Below are positions 43,834 to 52,420 of a stretch of 64,000 bases of DNA, piece by piece (position 1 is the stretch's first letter; the number at the start of each line of letters is the position of its first letter). Source of the stretch: Chryseosolibacter sp964493505 (GTDB lineage Bacteria > Bacteroidota > Bacteroidia > Cytophagales > Cyclobacteriaceae); NCBI GenBank assembly GCA_964493505.1, contig CAZBNP010000012.1, positions 78,046 to 142,045 on the forward strand, read 5' to 3'. The position numbers were made by a program, and so were the translations under genes. The notes under the pieces were generated by a model, which did not search any database, was not told the DNA's origin, and saw only the letters and a list, made by a program, of their open reading frames with translations.

Positions 43834-44394
43834 CTATTTAGAGTCCTTATTTTGCTGACGCTGGTTGTAGTTGTGGATGATCGTCGGCATATCGTTATAA
43901 CTTACTTCGCCCCGGTCAATCCGCCCAACAATATCGACGTCATCCGCGAGTAATTCCTTCATTTGCTCTTTGAACTTTCTGCGTACCAATCGAATATTTT
44001 CTTGGCCATTATATAAGTAGAAATGGTCGGATTTCGAGAAGGAATAGAATCCCCTGTAGATCGCACTGTATAACTCGAGTTTTCCGGTAACAATTCGTGG
44101 TATCATCGCAGCTAATCTCCCGGTCCCAGCCGGTATGGTTTTGAAAGTTCGAAGGAAGATGCTATCGCCTTCAAAAGTCGTAAAGTTCTTAGCATACAAC
44201 ATTTTTCTCTTCTTTGTTTCCGGGTTTCTGAAAGAGATGTGCTGTCCCCTTTGTGTCAGGGTATTGTCAAAAAGAAAATATCCGGTGAACGATTTATGGC
44301 CGCGCAAAGTACCATAGATGTAATTACGTTCGCTTTGCTGAGCAATAAGGAAGGTTGAATGGAGAAGAATGGCCGTGACTAGTATGAATCGCAT
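43834..44394 (-). CDS. Exported hypothetical protein
   Basis: A protein of about 186 residues with signal peptide (MRFILVTAILLHSTFLIAQ). Beta-rich middle (YIYGTLRGHKSFTGYFLFDN) and a basic C-terminal third (RLVRRKFKEQMKELLADDVD). A family is not recognised; the layout resembles the exported protein at 34182. AT content rises from here on. Confidence 0.65.
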   Translation of the reverse strand: MRFILVTAILLHSTFLIAQQSERNYIYGTLRGHKSFTGYFLFDNTLTQRGQHISFRNPETKKRKMLYAKNFTTFEGDSIFLRTFKTIPAGTGRLAAMIPRIVTGKLELYSAIYRGFYSFSKSDHFYLYNGQENIRLVRRKFKEQMKELLADDVDIVGRIDRGEVSYNDMPTIIHNYNQRQQNKDSK

Positions 44395-44413
44395 TGGGGA
44401 CACCTTGGTATAA

Positions 44414-44647
44414 ATTTATGAAAAAGCCGAGGGATGTCAAAACCTCAATAAGGTAGTTAACCATCTATTCATTGGTGATAGTCCGGCTGAACCACAGATC
44501 CGCATTCATCCGACCATGCTAGTGACTGCGGAACGGATTTTCAATACCAAGCTCGAGCTTAATCCCTACGGAAAGCTTTTTACCACGGAGTCCAGTCCCG
44601 AGGTAAATCGAAGCCGTGGAACGAAAAGCGCAATTGGTTTTATGTGA
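44414..44647 (+). pseudogene. Possible gene remnant in the 44.4-44.8 kb gap
   Basis: One frame is open for 77 codons (NHLFIGDSPAEPQIRIHP and IFNTKLELNPYGKLFTTESS are protein-like) but it begins at a stop without a good start codon; an internal ATG is at 44516. It is likely the edge of a decayed gene at the border of the AT-rich island. Apart from this and the palindrome at 44707, the 388-base gap 44404-44791 holds nothing I can name. Confidence 0.3.
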
Positions 44648-44706
44648 GCTGCCTCCAGTACAGGTGCGCGCTGTCGTTTAGGACAATTGGAAATTTTTGA
44701 AATAGT

Positions 44707-44721
44707 CCATATATTATATGG
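44707..44721. promoter_or_regulatory. 15-bp palindrome upstream of the helicase gene
   Basis: CCATATATTATATGG is a perfect palindrome around a central T, 70 bases before the helicase start codon; a candidate operator. Confidence 0.35.
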
Positions 44722-44791
44722 TTCATCCAAGCACTTGTATGGCTGAGCGGCTGTACCATTTACATCCTGTCATCCTATCAAAACTTGACGT

Positions 44792-46885
44792 ATGCTCAAC
44801 TTTGACCTGGCCAACGACTCGGAACTCTTTAGCCATCTGGTTCGGACCTTGGCTCGTAAACATTGTGAGAACAACTTCTACACAACAAGTCAATTTGCAA
44901 ATCTCGTATTCGGGAAAGGAGATTCGGTAAACATGGCGTTGGTAACTCGCGTTACTTTGACATACCATAATTACTTCGAACGGCAAGGAATATATAAGAA
45001 GAGACTTCTATTCGAAAAGGTTCGAAAAGATCATCCGAACATTTTTAAGAAGGGAACCAATTCGCAAGGCATTGTCAACCCAGAAGGGAACGAAACGCCA
45101 CTGATCAACAACCTCATAAGAGCCCTTAAGGAGGAGATAATTGCGATCAAACAGGTGAGTCGGCCGATAAGAATTGATGGTCTCCAAAACCTGAAAAAGG
45201 CTACAAACAAGTACATTTATAGCGCCAGTCTCAACCTCCAATCAGATGAGGAAGTCATACTTAATGAAGGTGCGCTAATCAAGTTACTTCCTGCAGGTGT
45301 CGGGGGTGCGGTGCTGTCGTTCGATGCGGTTCACAATATTCTGTACTTTGAATGCGATTTCAACCTTAATACGTCAATGTATTATTTGATGCAGGTGGAC
45401 CTTGCAACAATTATCAATCCACTGATCGATGTATTGGAAACCTACAACCGGGATGGGCTAAGTGGCCTCGCTAAGATAGTGACAAACAAGACTTATCCTA
45501 ACCAGGTTACCGAGCCTACAGCTAGATTTTACTCAAACCTTGATCCGTCCCAGGAAACCGCTGCAAAAAGTGCACTCAATTCAGATGTAAGTTTCATTTG
45601 GGGGCCTCCGGGAACGGGAAAATCTCATTGTCTTTCAGTGATCTTAAACGAACTGTTGAATAAGGATGAGAAGACTCTTATCGTTTCGATTGCAAACGTA
45701 GCCGTAGATCAACTACTTGCAAAGACCCTAAATCTTTTGGACGAAGGAAGTCCATTCAAGTCTACCAACCTTGTCAACAATGGGAAAGTCTTGAGAATAG
45801 GGTATATCACGGAGGAACCTCTTGTCAAGCGTTTCGATGACATACCCAAACAGAAGGAAATATTGTTGCTCTATAATAAAATTAGAGAACTCCAGCAGAA
45901 GATTCACCATGCACATTCTCCGGGTGCGAGAGCTGAGTTAACTGCCGAGAAGCGCACCATATCCAGGCAAGTAAATGAAATCCAGAAGGCACGAATGAGC
46001 AAGAGCCGCCTGGTATTTTCTACAGCGACTAAGGCTGTAATGGATACTTCCATATCTTCGACTGAGTTTGACAATCTGGTGATAGACGAAGCTAGTATGA
46101 TGTCAATTCCCTATCTATTTGCACTGCTAAAGAGAATTTCGAAGAGAGTGATCGTTGCAGGTGACTTCACCCAGTTATCTCCAATAAGCATTTCTCAGAC
46201 AGATCTCGCGGATAGGTATTTAAAGAAGGATCTATTCAGCCTGGCGGGCATCGATAAAAACAACATGCATCATCCCAGCCTTTCGCAGTTGAATATAAAC
46301 CGAAGGGCAACGGAAGAGATATGCAACCTTTACAACCAAGCGTTCTATAATAGTTCGATGACCGTAGAGCGCAAACTCCCACAGATAAATAATCCAGGGA
46401 TCTATTATGTACCGTTAGAGGCGATTGGCGCTGAATTTACAGAATCAAAATCAAGACGTAACAGGACGTCATTCCAAGTAGTAACCAATTTCATTCTCAG
46501 TCGGATACATAAAACTGATGCTTCAATAGGGATTATTGCGCCCTATCGGGCGCAGGTCAACGATTACAAAAGGTTTTTCAAAGAGCAAAAACTAAGTAAG
46601 GACAAAATAGGCAAGATAAAGATCGGTACGATCCACACTTTTCAGGGATCAGAAGCCGACATCATTGTTTTTGATACAGTTGATACAAGTGACGTTGGCG
46701 TTGGAAGACTATTCCACTACGAGCAAGGCGAAAGACTTATCAATGTGGCAATTAGTCGCGCTAAAGACGCGTTAATCCTATTCGGTGATCTGGATGCATT
46801 CTACAAGTCGAATCAAGTGACGGCAAAGGTCTTCAAGGTATTAAATGTAATCAAGTCAAAAAGGACGGCAGTCAAACATCTTTAA
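44792..46885 (+). CDS. Upf1/Dna2-like SF1 helicase (AAA_11/AAA_12 type)
   Basis: A 697-residue superfamily 1B helicase. Walker A is GPPGTGKS at residues 271-278, motif Ia-like IVSIANVAVDQLLAKTL, Walker B FDNLVIDEASMM, motif III VAGDFTQLSPIS, motif IV-V GIIAPYRAQVNDYKRFF and GTIHTFQGSEADIIVFD, and motif VI NVAISRAKDALILFGD. The N-terminal 250 residues are unassigned. Such stand-alone Upf1-like helicases are common in defence and mobile islands; here it opens the AT-rich island and has no obvious nuclease partner. Confidence 0.9.
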   Translation: MLNFDLANDSELFSHLVRTLARKHCENNFYTTSQFANLVFGKGDSVNMALVTRVTLTYHNYFERQGIYKKRLLFEKVRKDHPNIFKKGTNSQGIVNPEGNETPLINNLIRALKEEIIAIKQVSRPIRIDGLQNLKKATNKYIYSASLNLQSDEEVILNEGALIKLLPAGVGGAVLSFDAVHNILYFECDFNLNTSMYYLMQVDLATIINPLIDVLETYNRDGLSGLAKIVTNKTYPNQVTEPTARFYSNLDPSQETAAKSALNSDVSFIWGPPGTGKSHCLSVILNELLNKDEKTLIVSIANVAVDQLLAKTLNLLDEGSPFKSTNLVNNGKVLRIGYITEEPLVKRFDDIPKQKEILLLYNKIRELQQKIHHAHSPGARAELTAEKRTISRQVNEIQKARMSKSRLVFSTATKAVMDTSISSTEFDNLVIDEASMMSIPYLFALLKRISKRVIVAGDFTQLSPISISQTDLADRYLKKDLFSLAGIDKNNMHHPSLSQLNINRRATEEICNLYNQAFYNSSMTVERKLPQINNPGIYYVPLEAIGAEFTESKSRRNRTSFQVVTNFILSRIHKTDASIGIIAPYRAQVNDYKRFFKEQKLSKDKIGKIKIGTIHTFQGSEADIIVFDTVDTSDVGVGRLFHYEQGERLINVAISRAKDALILFGDLDAFYKSNQVTAKVFKVLNVIKSKRTAVKHL

Positions 46886-47086
46886 CAAGAAAATGGCAGA
46901 GTGAGTTTTAGAGTAAGCCCATCCCAAACTATTATAAGCATGATACAAACCATCGATCATGTTCATGCCGTGCCGGTTCATAGCAATTCTATACGCTTCA
47001 ATACTTTCTTGAAAGTATTTGGCTACTTGCAGATAGTTTCCTTTAAGATTATGAGCATCGCCAAGAATTCGGGTAAGTTCGAAATC
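46856..47086 (-). pseudogene. TPR-protein remnant
   Basis: One minus-strand frame is open for 77 codons without a start and reads as TPR-type helices: TRILGDAHNLKGNYLQVAKY followed by FQESIEAYRIA and GLYHAYNSLGWAYSKT. It starts directly after a stop (47087-47089) next to the broken end of the IS3 remnant and runs into the helicase 3' end. It is probably the 3' piece of a gene cut by the IS insertion or deletion. Confidence 0.5.
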
Positions 47087-47116
47087 TCAAGATTTTACCA
47101 GACAGAAAAATAATCT

Positions 47117-47450
47117 TCACAATATTGCGGAGGAACGTAAATGGGACTTGGTTCGAGTATTCAGGTTCAGTTTCATCTCTGTATAAATGCGATATACTCG
47201 TTTATGATTGTCATTGAATTGCAACATGCGTAGCCGGTGAAACATCATCCAGAAGCCCCAGCGATTATGGAGCTCAGCCATCATCTGAAGTTGACCCCGG
47301 ATAGGCTCGTCAGCTTTCGGCTTTGGTTGATAGTAGTAAACTGATTGATGAATCCCGACCAGACTGCAGGCCTGACGAATGCTTCCCTTATGCTCCTCTC
47401 TGATGTACTTTACAACTTCACGCTTTTCGGCAGGCCATAGAGCTTTTTTT
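47117..47450 (-). pseudogene. Truncated IS3-family transposase OrfB
   Basis: In the -1 frame after the slippage site, ALWPAEKREVVKYIREEHKG is followed by SIRQACSLVGIHQSVYYYQP and MMAELHNRWGFWMMFHRLR, the N-terminal HTH_21 part of IS3 OrfB. The catalytic DDE core is missing; the frame ends at 47117 after LRSSAIL. Confidence 0.85.
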
Positions 47451-47709
47451 CGATCACATCTTTTAGCACGTGGATCTGCCAGGTCTGTTCAGCAACAATC
47501 TTCTTGTACTGAGATAGTTCAGATTCGAGTTCCTTCAACTTCTTGAGATGCTGCACGTCGAGCCCAGAATACTTGCTCTTCCATTGATAAAATGTGGGCT
47601 GGCTGATGCCATGTTCGCGGCAGATATCCGCCACTTTCTTGCCCTGTTCCTGTTCCTGTTCCTTGAGGATGCCAATGATCTGGCTCTCGGTGAATTTTGT
47701 CTTCTTCAT
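47410..47709 (-). CDS. IS3-family transposase OrfA
   Basis: A 99-residue helix-turn-helix protein: KTKFTESQIIGILKEQEQEQ, then ADICREHGISQPTFYQWKSK YSG (HTH_Tnp_1 domain) and a leucine-zipper-like KLKELESELSQYKKIVAEQT. The start is the ATG at 47709 (an in-frame ATG three codons upstream is possible). Near its end the run AAAAAAAG (47450-47443) is the classic -1 slippage site that makes the OrfAB transposase. Confidence 0.9.
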   Translation of the reverse strand: MKKTKFTESQIIGILKEQEQEQGKKVADICREHGISQPTFYQWKSKYSGLDVQHLKKLKELESELSQYKKIVAEQTWQIHVLKDVIEKKLYGLPKSVKL

Positions 47710-47797
47710 GTTTCCCAAATTTAACGATTAAACTTTATTTTTAACCGCTACTATTTTTGGGGAAGCTTTCAGTGGCGTCTCGGCTGTAGCGAAGCCA

Positions 47798-48439
47798 ATG
47801 CAAAATGCTCAATTAAAACAGGAGGTTCATAGAATAAACAAGGATCTTATACAAACTGCAGAAGATTTATTCCAGTATGGAAAATCATTAATAAAGGTCT
47901 ATTCTGTATGGGATAAACAATCACTTCCCAATCCTGAGGAATACTCCGAAGATGAAGCTTTCTATATTCATCGCGCAAATGGTCTCTTTGTCTATGCTAT
48001 CAACTTTATCCTTTGTCATGAGTTTGCACATGTTGAAAAGGATCATGTAAATGCTGTTGTATCCCGCAATGTTCCAAATGATGAAAGAAAATTGTTCGAA
48101 AAAGAGGCTGATGCACGGGCGATTGAGTTAATGCTAGAGGGTAAAAATGGGATTACTGATAAAAGCATTGAGCTCGGTATTCTTATCGGCCTTTGTTCCA
48201 TGCTTTTTTTCAGAAGCACAACTTACGGAGGAGATCATCATCCCGACACAGATAGCAGAATCAAATCATACCTTGAGAAATTACGGCCAACGGAGGGGGA
48301 TCCGTTGTGGGGGATAGCAGCACTATTTCTCAAATTTTGGGATGATCAATTCAACTTAAACTTTGTTTGGCCGAAACATATAAATGATTTTCGGGAGTTG
48401 TTTTATAACACATTAACACAAGTGGAAAGCCGGAAATGA
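47798..48439 (+). CDS. Lit-like phage-exclusion peptidase (U49), N-terminally truncated
   Basis: A 213-residue protein with the Lit pattern: YAINFILCHEFAHVEKDHVN carries the zinc site HExxH (His74, Glu75, His78), and EKEADARAIELML the third ligand region. In E. coli Lit (297 residues) this protease cleaves EF-Tu on phage infection. Here about 80 N-terminal residues are missing; the frame continues upstream only to the IS3 end at 47771 (26 bases before the ATG), so the insertion cut off the 5' part. The remaining protein could still be made from the ATG or be inactive. Confidence 0.75.
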   Translation: MQNAQLKQEVHRINKDLIQTAEDLFQYGKSLIKVYSVWDKQSLPNPEEYSEDEAFYIHRANGLFVYAINFILCHEFAHVEKDHVNAVVSRNVPNDERKLFEKEADARAIELMLEGKNGITDKSIELGILIGLCSMLFFRSTTYGGDHHPDTDSRIKSYLEKLRPTEGDPLWGIAALFLKFWDDQFNLNFVWPKHINDFRELFYNTLTQVESRK

Positions 48440-48447
48440 TACTGGTA

Positions 48448-48488
48448 CGCTCTCCGGTTTAAAATCCGAACGGCAAGCCTGGAGAGCG
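48448..48488. terminator. Inverted repeat between convergent genes
   Basis: CGCTCTCC/GGAGAGCG (48448-48455 with 48481-48488) with a 25-base loop between the Lit-like gene and the end of the minus-strand operon; weak terminator candidate. Confidence 0.3.
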
Positions 48489-49037
48489 CTACGAGGATGT
48501 CTGAAAAAATTCTTTTAAGCTGGTTTGCAGAAGGGAATCTTCAAATGTCGATATCGTCAAGTCGCAAAACTCTTTCAAGCGCAATACCTCCATCTCAACT
48601 GGGTGCGAATTCCTCGCTTCAAATTCTGCTGATGTTTTTTGTAAATCAATGTCTTTGCTCCTGAGTAGATATCTTTCTTCTCGGACATCGTAAGCTACAT
48701 CAATAAAGATTGAAAACGCTTGAGCTGAATGCGTCTTGATCAGGTCAAGAATGACTAGATGCCTAACACCCTCAAAAATTAGGCTCTCCGCACTTGAGCC
48801 GGGAAAGTTAATCACATCGAATAGAAATTTTTCGGGTTGACTTTTAATAAATTCGTCACCGAGATCTTGTAAGCTTTTTCTATCATTTGGAAGATTGCTA
48901 CGCAAAGAGTAGTCATTTAGATAATCACCAAACGAGGCAATTTTAATTCCATATGTTTCGGAGATGTGCTTAGCGACAGTAGATTTTCCGGAACTAATTG
49001 CTCCGATAATTATGATGGATTTTTTTAATCTGCTCAA
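48489..49037 (-). CDS. P-loop kinase (nucleoside monophosphate kinase-like)
   Basis: A 182-residue P-loop protein. Walker A is GAISSGKST near the N-terminus, followed by a fold like dephospho-CoA or deoxynucleoside monophosphate kinases (FGDYLNDYSLRSNLP, LIFEGVRHLVILDLIKT, then FIDVAYDVREERYLLRSKDI). The basic segment RYLLRS resembles the lid. It may phosphorylate a (modified) nucleotide. Last gene of the seven-gene operon, six bases after the ASCH gene. Confidence 0.75.
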   Translation of the reverse strand: MSRLKKSIIIIGAISSGKSTVAKHISETYGIKIASFGDYLNDYSLRSNLPNDRKSLQDLGDEFIKSQPEKFLFDVINFPGSSAESLIFEGVRHLVILDLIKTHSAQAFSIFIDVAYDVREERYLLRSKDIDLQKTSAEFEARNSHPVEMEVLRLKEFCDLTISTFEDSLLQTSLKEFFQTSS

Positions 49038-49043
49038 AACGGA

Positions 49044-49562
49044 TTAACTGAATAGCGTATTTGCCAGACCAAGTTTCAATGTGACCCAGCCCAATTGATC
49101 ATTTTTATCGATATTAAACGGCCTTAGTTGTCGAAACTGCTTTACCTCGATCAGCGTTGCGAAATTTGCCTTAGAGCGCATGTCCCAAAAGTTAGTATCG
49201 TAATGAGAGCATATCCACTGGCCATAGTTGTCTTCAATTTCCTTTAACCGATTCTCGTTCAGGTAAGTATAGAACTTCACTTCGCCAGCTATGAAAAGGC
49301 CTTTCACATAACCACCAGATTCTTTTACCAGTATCACGTCTCCCTCAGAAACTCTATCAAATGGAGTTACCTTACTTTGTGAAAATCTTGATTCTATCGT
49401 TTTTTTTCCTTCGCACAACAGCGTTAGGTATGGCTCTGTGAAAATAGCCAAGTGTAAGCCGACAGACTGTTGGTTTTCAATTCTCTCAATTATTTCCTTC
49501 CAATATGGGTCACACAACAGTTGATCGCTAAGGTGGTCAATCAATTTGTCTTTCCATTTCAT
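49044..49562 (-). CDS. ASCH-domain protein
   Basis: A 172-residue protein. Residues about 36-100 form an ASCH (PUA-like) domain: HLAIFTEPYLTLLCEGKKTI then ESRFSQSKVTPFDRVSEGDV and ILVKESGGYVKGLFIAGEV, with the GxKxxExR pattern. ASCH domains bind RNA or modified nucleotides, and some are nucleases or amidohydrolases on modified cytidine. The start overlaps the end of the methyltransferase gene by 26 bases, a sign of tight coupling. Confidence 0.8.
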   Translation of the reverse strand: MKWKDKLIDHLSDQLLCDPYWKEIIERIENQQSVGLHLAIFTEPYLTLLCEGKKTIESRFSQSKVTPFDRVSEGDVILVKESGGYVKGLFIAGEVKFYTYLNENRLKEIEDNYGQWICSHYDTNFWDMRSKANFATLIEVKQFRQLRPFNIDKNDQLGWVTLKLGLANTLFS

Positions 49563-50808
49563 GATATAGCCACTCTAAGTAGTCGTTGAATTCTCTCATC
49601 TCCAAAGATGTGACTTGTTCAACAAAATCTGAAACAATTCTCTCATTGTTATTATGAAATTTTTTACCCTCTTTAACCTCTCCCAAAAGCCGCCAAAATG
49701 TACTGGTATCGCTTACTTTATAGATCCTGTTTCCAGAAGTCCAAACATTGGCTTCATTTCTTCTGGTATCGCTCTTACTGACAGAAGGTAGTATGTCACC
49801 TTTTAGAATGTGCGTAACTTTTAATGGTGTTTTCAATTCCTCTCCATTTTTCTGCACTCTTATTCTAACTCCCTCTATTTCAATTTCATTCCACTTCTCA
49901 TCGCTTGATGGAGGAATAGGAGGGCGAGGTGTTTTCTTATCACAGATTTTTCGAAAAATTGCCAGATCTCCCTTTCGCCAAAATGGAGGGAATCCTTGTA
50001 CACCGGCAGCTCGCAATGCATTAAACTCAAAGAATGGCATAGCATAGTGAAGCTGCTGCGGGCGAAGAAGTTCAAGACACAACCCTTGCTCACTACAGTA
50101 GGAAATCCAATCTAAACGTTCAATTAGAATATCGTCCTTAGTATTTAATGGAGGCATACTAATGCCAACTATTCCTCCTACTTCAACCACCTGTCCTGCA
50201 AGCCACATGAACTGTTTAAAAATCGGAGAATACCAAGGAGGATCCATCACTACGCAATTGTGCCGCCCTATTCGCTTCGGATCGACCGTAAAAATATCTT
50301 GATCCAAAACCTTAAATCGATCTTCGTTCCCAACCAGTTTAATAAGACCTTCTATGATCGGTTTGTTCCTTTCTACTAATGTTACCTTATGTGGGATGTC
50401 TTTTTGAAAGGCAGTCGCAAATAAAGTGGGCATTCCCAAGTAAAGAATGTTGTCTGTGACTGAATTCATCTGCTGAATCAAACCGGTGAGATAGTTCAGA
50501 CTTGCAGTTGAATTCCGCCATTCAAAATCTAACGGATGAGGTGTCTTTAAAAACTCAAAGTATCCCATGTACTTCTTCAAATACAAGTGCGGATCTGGAG
50601 AAACAAATCCGAGAGTTAAATTTTTATCCGATTCCTTTTTTGCCCAGAGGTTATCCTTTTTGATTATTAATTCTCGATCCTTTAGTTCATTTAATGTTTC
50701 ATGAAGCTTTACGGGATCAAGACCATCCATATTCTTACACAGATAATCAAATGTGCGAGGCTGTCCGCACAAGCGGATGAGTTTGCCCTGGATGAAGTTC
50801 TTGTTCAT
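49537..50808 (-). CDS. Winged-helix/DPPW methyltransferase-like protein
   Basis: A 423-residue protein. Residues 1-60 look like a winged helix (IRLCGQPRTFDYLCKNMDGL). The centre is a Rossmann methyltransferase fold: a motif I variant ILYLGMPTLFATAF, acidic VTLVERNKPI and the catalytic-type motif CVVMDPPWYS (DPPW, as in amino-methyltransferases of the MT-A70/N6-adenine type). The C-terminal 120 residues are unassigned. Substrate could be DNA, RNA or a small amine; related motifs occur in aminopropyl transferases too, so this is open. It starts two bases after the radical SAM gene. Confidence 0.75.
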   Translation of the reverse strand: MNKNFIQGKLIRLCGQPRTFDYLCKNMDGLDPVKLHETLNELKDRELIIKKDNLWAKKESDKNLTLGFVSPDPHLYLKKYMGYFEFLKTPHPLDFEWRNSTASLNYLTGLIQQMNSVTDNILYLGMPTLFATAFQKDIPHKVTLVERNKPIIEGLIKLVGNEDRFKVLDQDIFTVDPKRIGRHNCVVMDPPWYSPIFKQFMWLAGQVVEVGGIVGISMPPLNTKDDILIERLDWISYCSEQGLCLELLRPQQLHYAMPFFEFNALRAAGVQGFPPFWRKGDLAIFRKICDKKTPRPPIPPSSDEKWNEIEIEGVRIRVQKNGEELKTPLKVTHILKGDILPSVSKSDTRRNEANVWTSGNRIYKVSDTSTFWRLLGEVKEGKKFHNNNERIVSDFVEQVTSLEMREFNDYLEWLYHEMERQID

Positions 50809-50810
50809 AG

Positions 50811-51809
50811 CTATTTTAGCGGTATTTCGGTTATAGGTAAATTCAACTGCTCACGAGTGAATCTCTTTCCTAACTCTTTGTTCCACACCTCAAGCGCCGA
50901 ATATTGGCCCTTCATCATATCTTCGAATGTATCGTTCATACGAGGCGCGAGCGGATGGTACATTTTTACCTCAAGAGGGATGACGCGAAGGGGGAACATC
51001 TGGTTTTTACTCTGTAGCTGATCTAGAAATCTCGGAACTGCCGTTTCAAAATCGGTTGTTGTTTCTGCGGTTAAAGTAATATATCCGTACAAATCAAATC
51101 CGGTTTCAATTAATCGACTACACAAATCAAATTGATTTACGAAGAGCTTGGGGTCTGCCTTAGTGTTAAGTGAGAACGATTTTTCATCAATACCCTTAAA
51201 GCAGGAGACTCGTGAGTATAGCTTGTACTTCAGCATTGTCTCAATTTGACTTGAAGAAAGATACCGCCAGAGGTAGTCGTTGCTAAGATTGTCATCAGAC
51301 CATAAATATACTTTGTCTTCGAGGCCTCTTTTGATAAGAGCTTCCATCATCCACGGCACCCATTCCGGAGTTAAGTCCGGCTGGCCTCCTGATAAATCGA
51401 TCATCGGTGGTGGATTAGGTTCTTTCAAGTAGAGATCGACCAATTCGTCCGCTGTTAAAAGAGATGAATGCTTTTCATCTCCCTTCAACAGGCTAAAATC
51501 CACAAAACAATACCAGCATCGCCAATTGCAAATTGAGTTTTGAAACACTTGTGCACGAATGGTCGAATTTGGTTTCAACCCCAGAGCTTTGGCGGCAGGC
51601 AAAATGGGTAAAGGATTGTTAACCCAGTTTTCGCTAGTGCTAAACTTGAAATACCTCACTCTACCAAATCCATTACAATTCGATGGATCCGTAAAATCTT
51701 TTTCCTGATCAGAGCCTAGGAAGTTTGTTATCGAAACTCTCTTGGTATCCAAATCAATGCCTTTTCGCCTGAGCGTGGTAGAAACCTTTTCTGTGTCGAT
51801 AGCATTCAT
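50811..51809 (-). CDS. Radical SAM protein
   Basis: A 332-residue radical SAM enzyme. The [4Fe-4S] motif CNWRCWYC (Cys94, Cys98, Cys101; CX3CX2C) and the GGE-like LSGGQPDLTP SAM-binding motif are clear. No additional C-terminal cysteine cluster (SPASM) is seen, so it is of the small activase or mutase-like type, not a viperin (motif differs). The substrate is unknown; position between DUF4186 and the methyltransferase suggests that they act on one target. Confidence 0.85.
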   Translation of the reverse strand: MNAIDTEKVSTTLRRKGIDLDTKRVSITNFLGSDQEKDFTDPSNCNGFGRVRYFKFSTSENWVNNPLPILPAAKALGLKPNSTIRAQVFQNSICNWRCWYCFVDFSLLKGDEKHSSLLTADELVDLYLKEPNPPPMIDLSGGQPDLTPEWVPWMMEALIKRGLEDKVYLWSDDNLSNDYLWRYLSSSQIETMLKYKLYSRVSCFKGIDEKSFSLNTKADPKLFVNQFDLCSRLIETGFDLYGYITLTAETTTDFETAVPRFLDQLQSKNQMFPLRVIPLEVKMYHPLAPRMNDTFEDMMKGQYSALEVWNKELGKRFTREQLNLPITEIPLK

Positions 51810-51816
51810 ATCAGCA

Positions 51817-52419
51817 CTATTTGCTCAGTGGATTGTCCTTGATGTTGGGCACTCGTTCGGTGATGTAAAGCATAACCAAATTTGTGCAAAATTCAATTTG
51901 TTCAGCGCTGAGTACTTTCTCTTGTGGAATATTGTGCCATGCTTCTAGGCACTTCCGGCAACAGGTTGCGGTAGCGTGTTGAGCGTAATTGATAATCTCT
52001 TTTCCTGTGAGTGGAGTCTGACGCCCATCCATGAATGTCTTTTTTCCAATTCTCCCCTTGATCAACTTTTCAGCCTTTGCTCTAAGCTCTATTTTTCCGC
52101 GACCGTGTGCATGATCAATAGCAATTTTCTCAATAGGGGTGTGCCAAAAGACATGACGGATCAATTCGTTCTTCATTGACTTAAACATGAATGGAGCGTC
52201 TTTGATACTGTTCTTATGAACTCTGTTCCATTCAATTAGGTCTGCACCGCACTCGTGGCAAACCCTCTCGCTATGATGCTTTCTTAAAGAGCTCTTCTTG
52301 AGACTGAAACAGTGAAGTCCATCATTACATTTTGTACTTCCGCATGAAATGTCGAGCGGGGTGAGGTCCTCAACTCGTATGTTATCAGGAACAACTCTTT
52401 TAAATTTTTTTCTTTCCAT
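51817..52419 (-). CDS. Cysteine-rich protein with DUF4186 domain
   Basis: A 200-residue protein. The C-terminal half matches DUF4186 (RQTPLTGKEIINYAQHATAT then CCRKCLEAWHNIP). The N-terminal half has a second cysteine set (CGSTKCNDGLHC and CHECGADLIEW), probably zinc-binding. The function of DUF4186 is unknown. It starts one base after the ImmA/IrrE gene and ends seven before the radical SAM gene. Confidence 0.8.
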   Translation of the reverse strand: MERKKFKRVVPDNIRVEDLTPLDISCGSTKCNDGLHCFSLKKSSLRKHHSERVCHECGADLIEWNRVHKNSIKDAPFMFKSMKNELIRHVFWHTPIEKIAIDHAHGRGKIELRAKAEKLIKGRIGKKTFMDGRQTPLTGKEIINYAQHATATCCRKCLEAWHNIPQEKVLSAEQIEFCTNLVMLYITERVPNIKDNPLSK

Positions 52420-52420
52420 A

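Larger units (their letters stand above)
47117..47771 (-). mobile_element. IS3-family insertion sequence remnant
   Basis: The left end reads TGAAAGCTTCCCCAAAAATAG from 47771 on the minus strand; 18 of its 21 bases match the element end at 63946. The left part with complete orfA and the frameshift signal is intact, but orfB breaks off after about 110 codons, so the right end is lost. Confidence 0.85.

Noticed and set aside
46901..47113. Plus-strand frame of 70 codons after the helicase
   Set aside because: The opposite strand reads as TPR-like protein, so this frame is a shadow.
49537..50808. Methyltransferase as a classic restriction-modification enzyme
   Set aside because: There is no nuclease gene in its operon and the DPPW context differs from that of the methylases at 58136-60359; the target is left open.
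50811..51809. Radical SAM gene as a prokaryotic viperin
   Set aside because: The cysteine motif CNWRCWYC and surrounding sequence do not match viperins, and neither of the adjacent genes is a known viperin partner; the operon's own P-loop kinase lies three genes further on.
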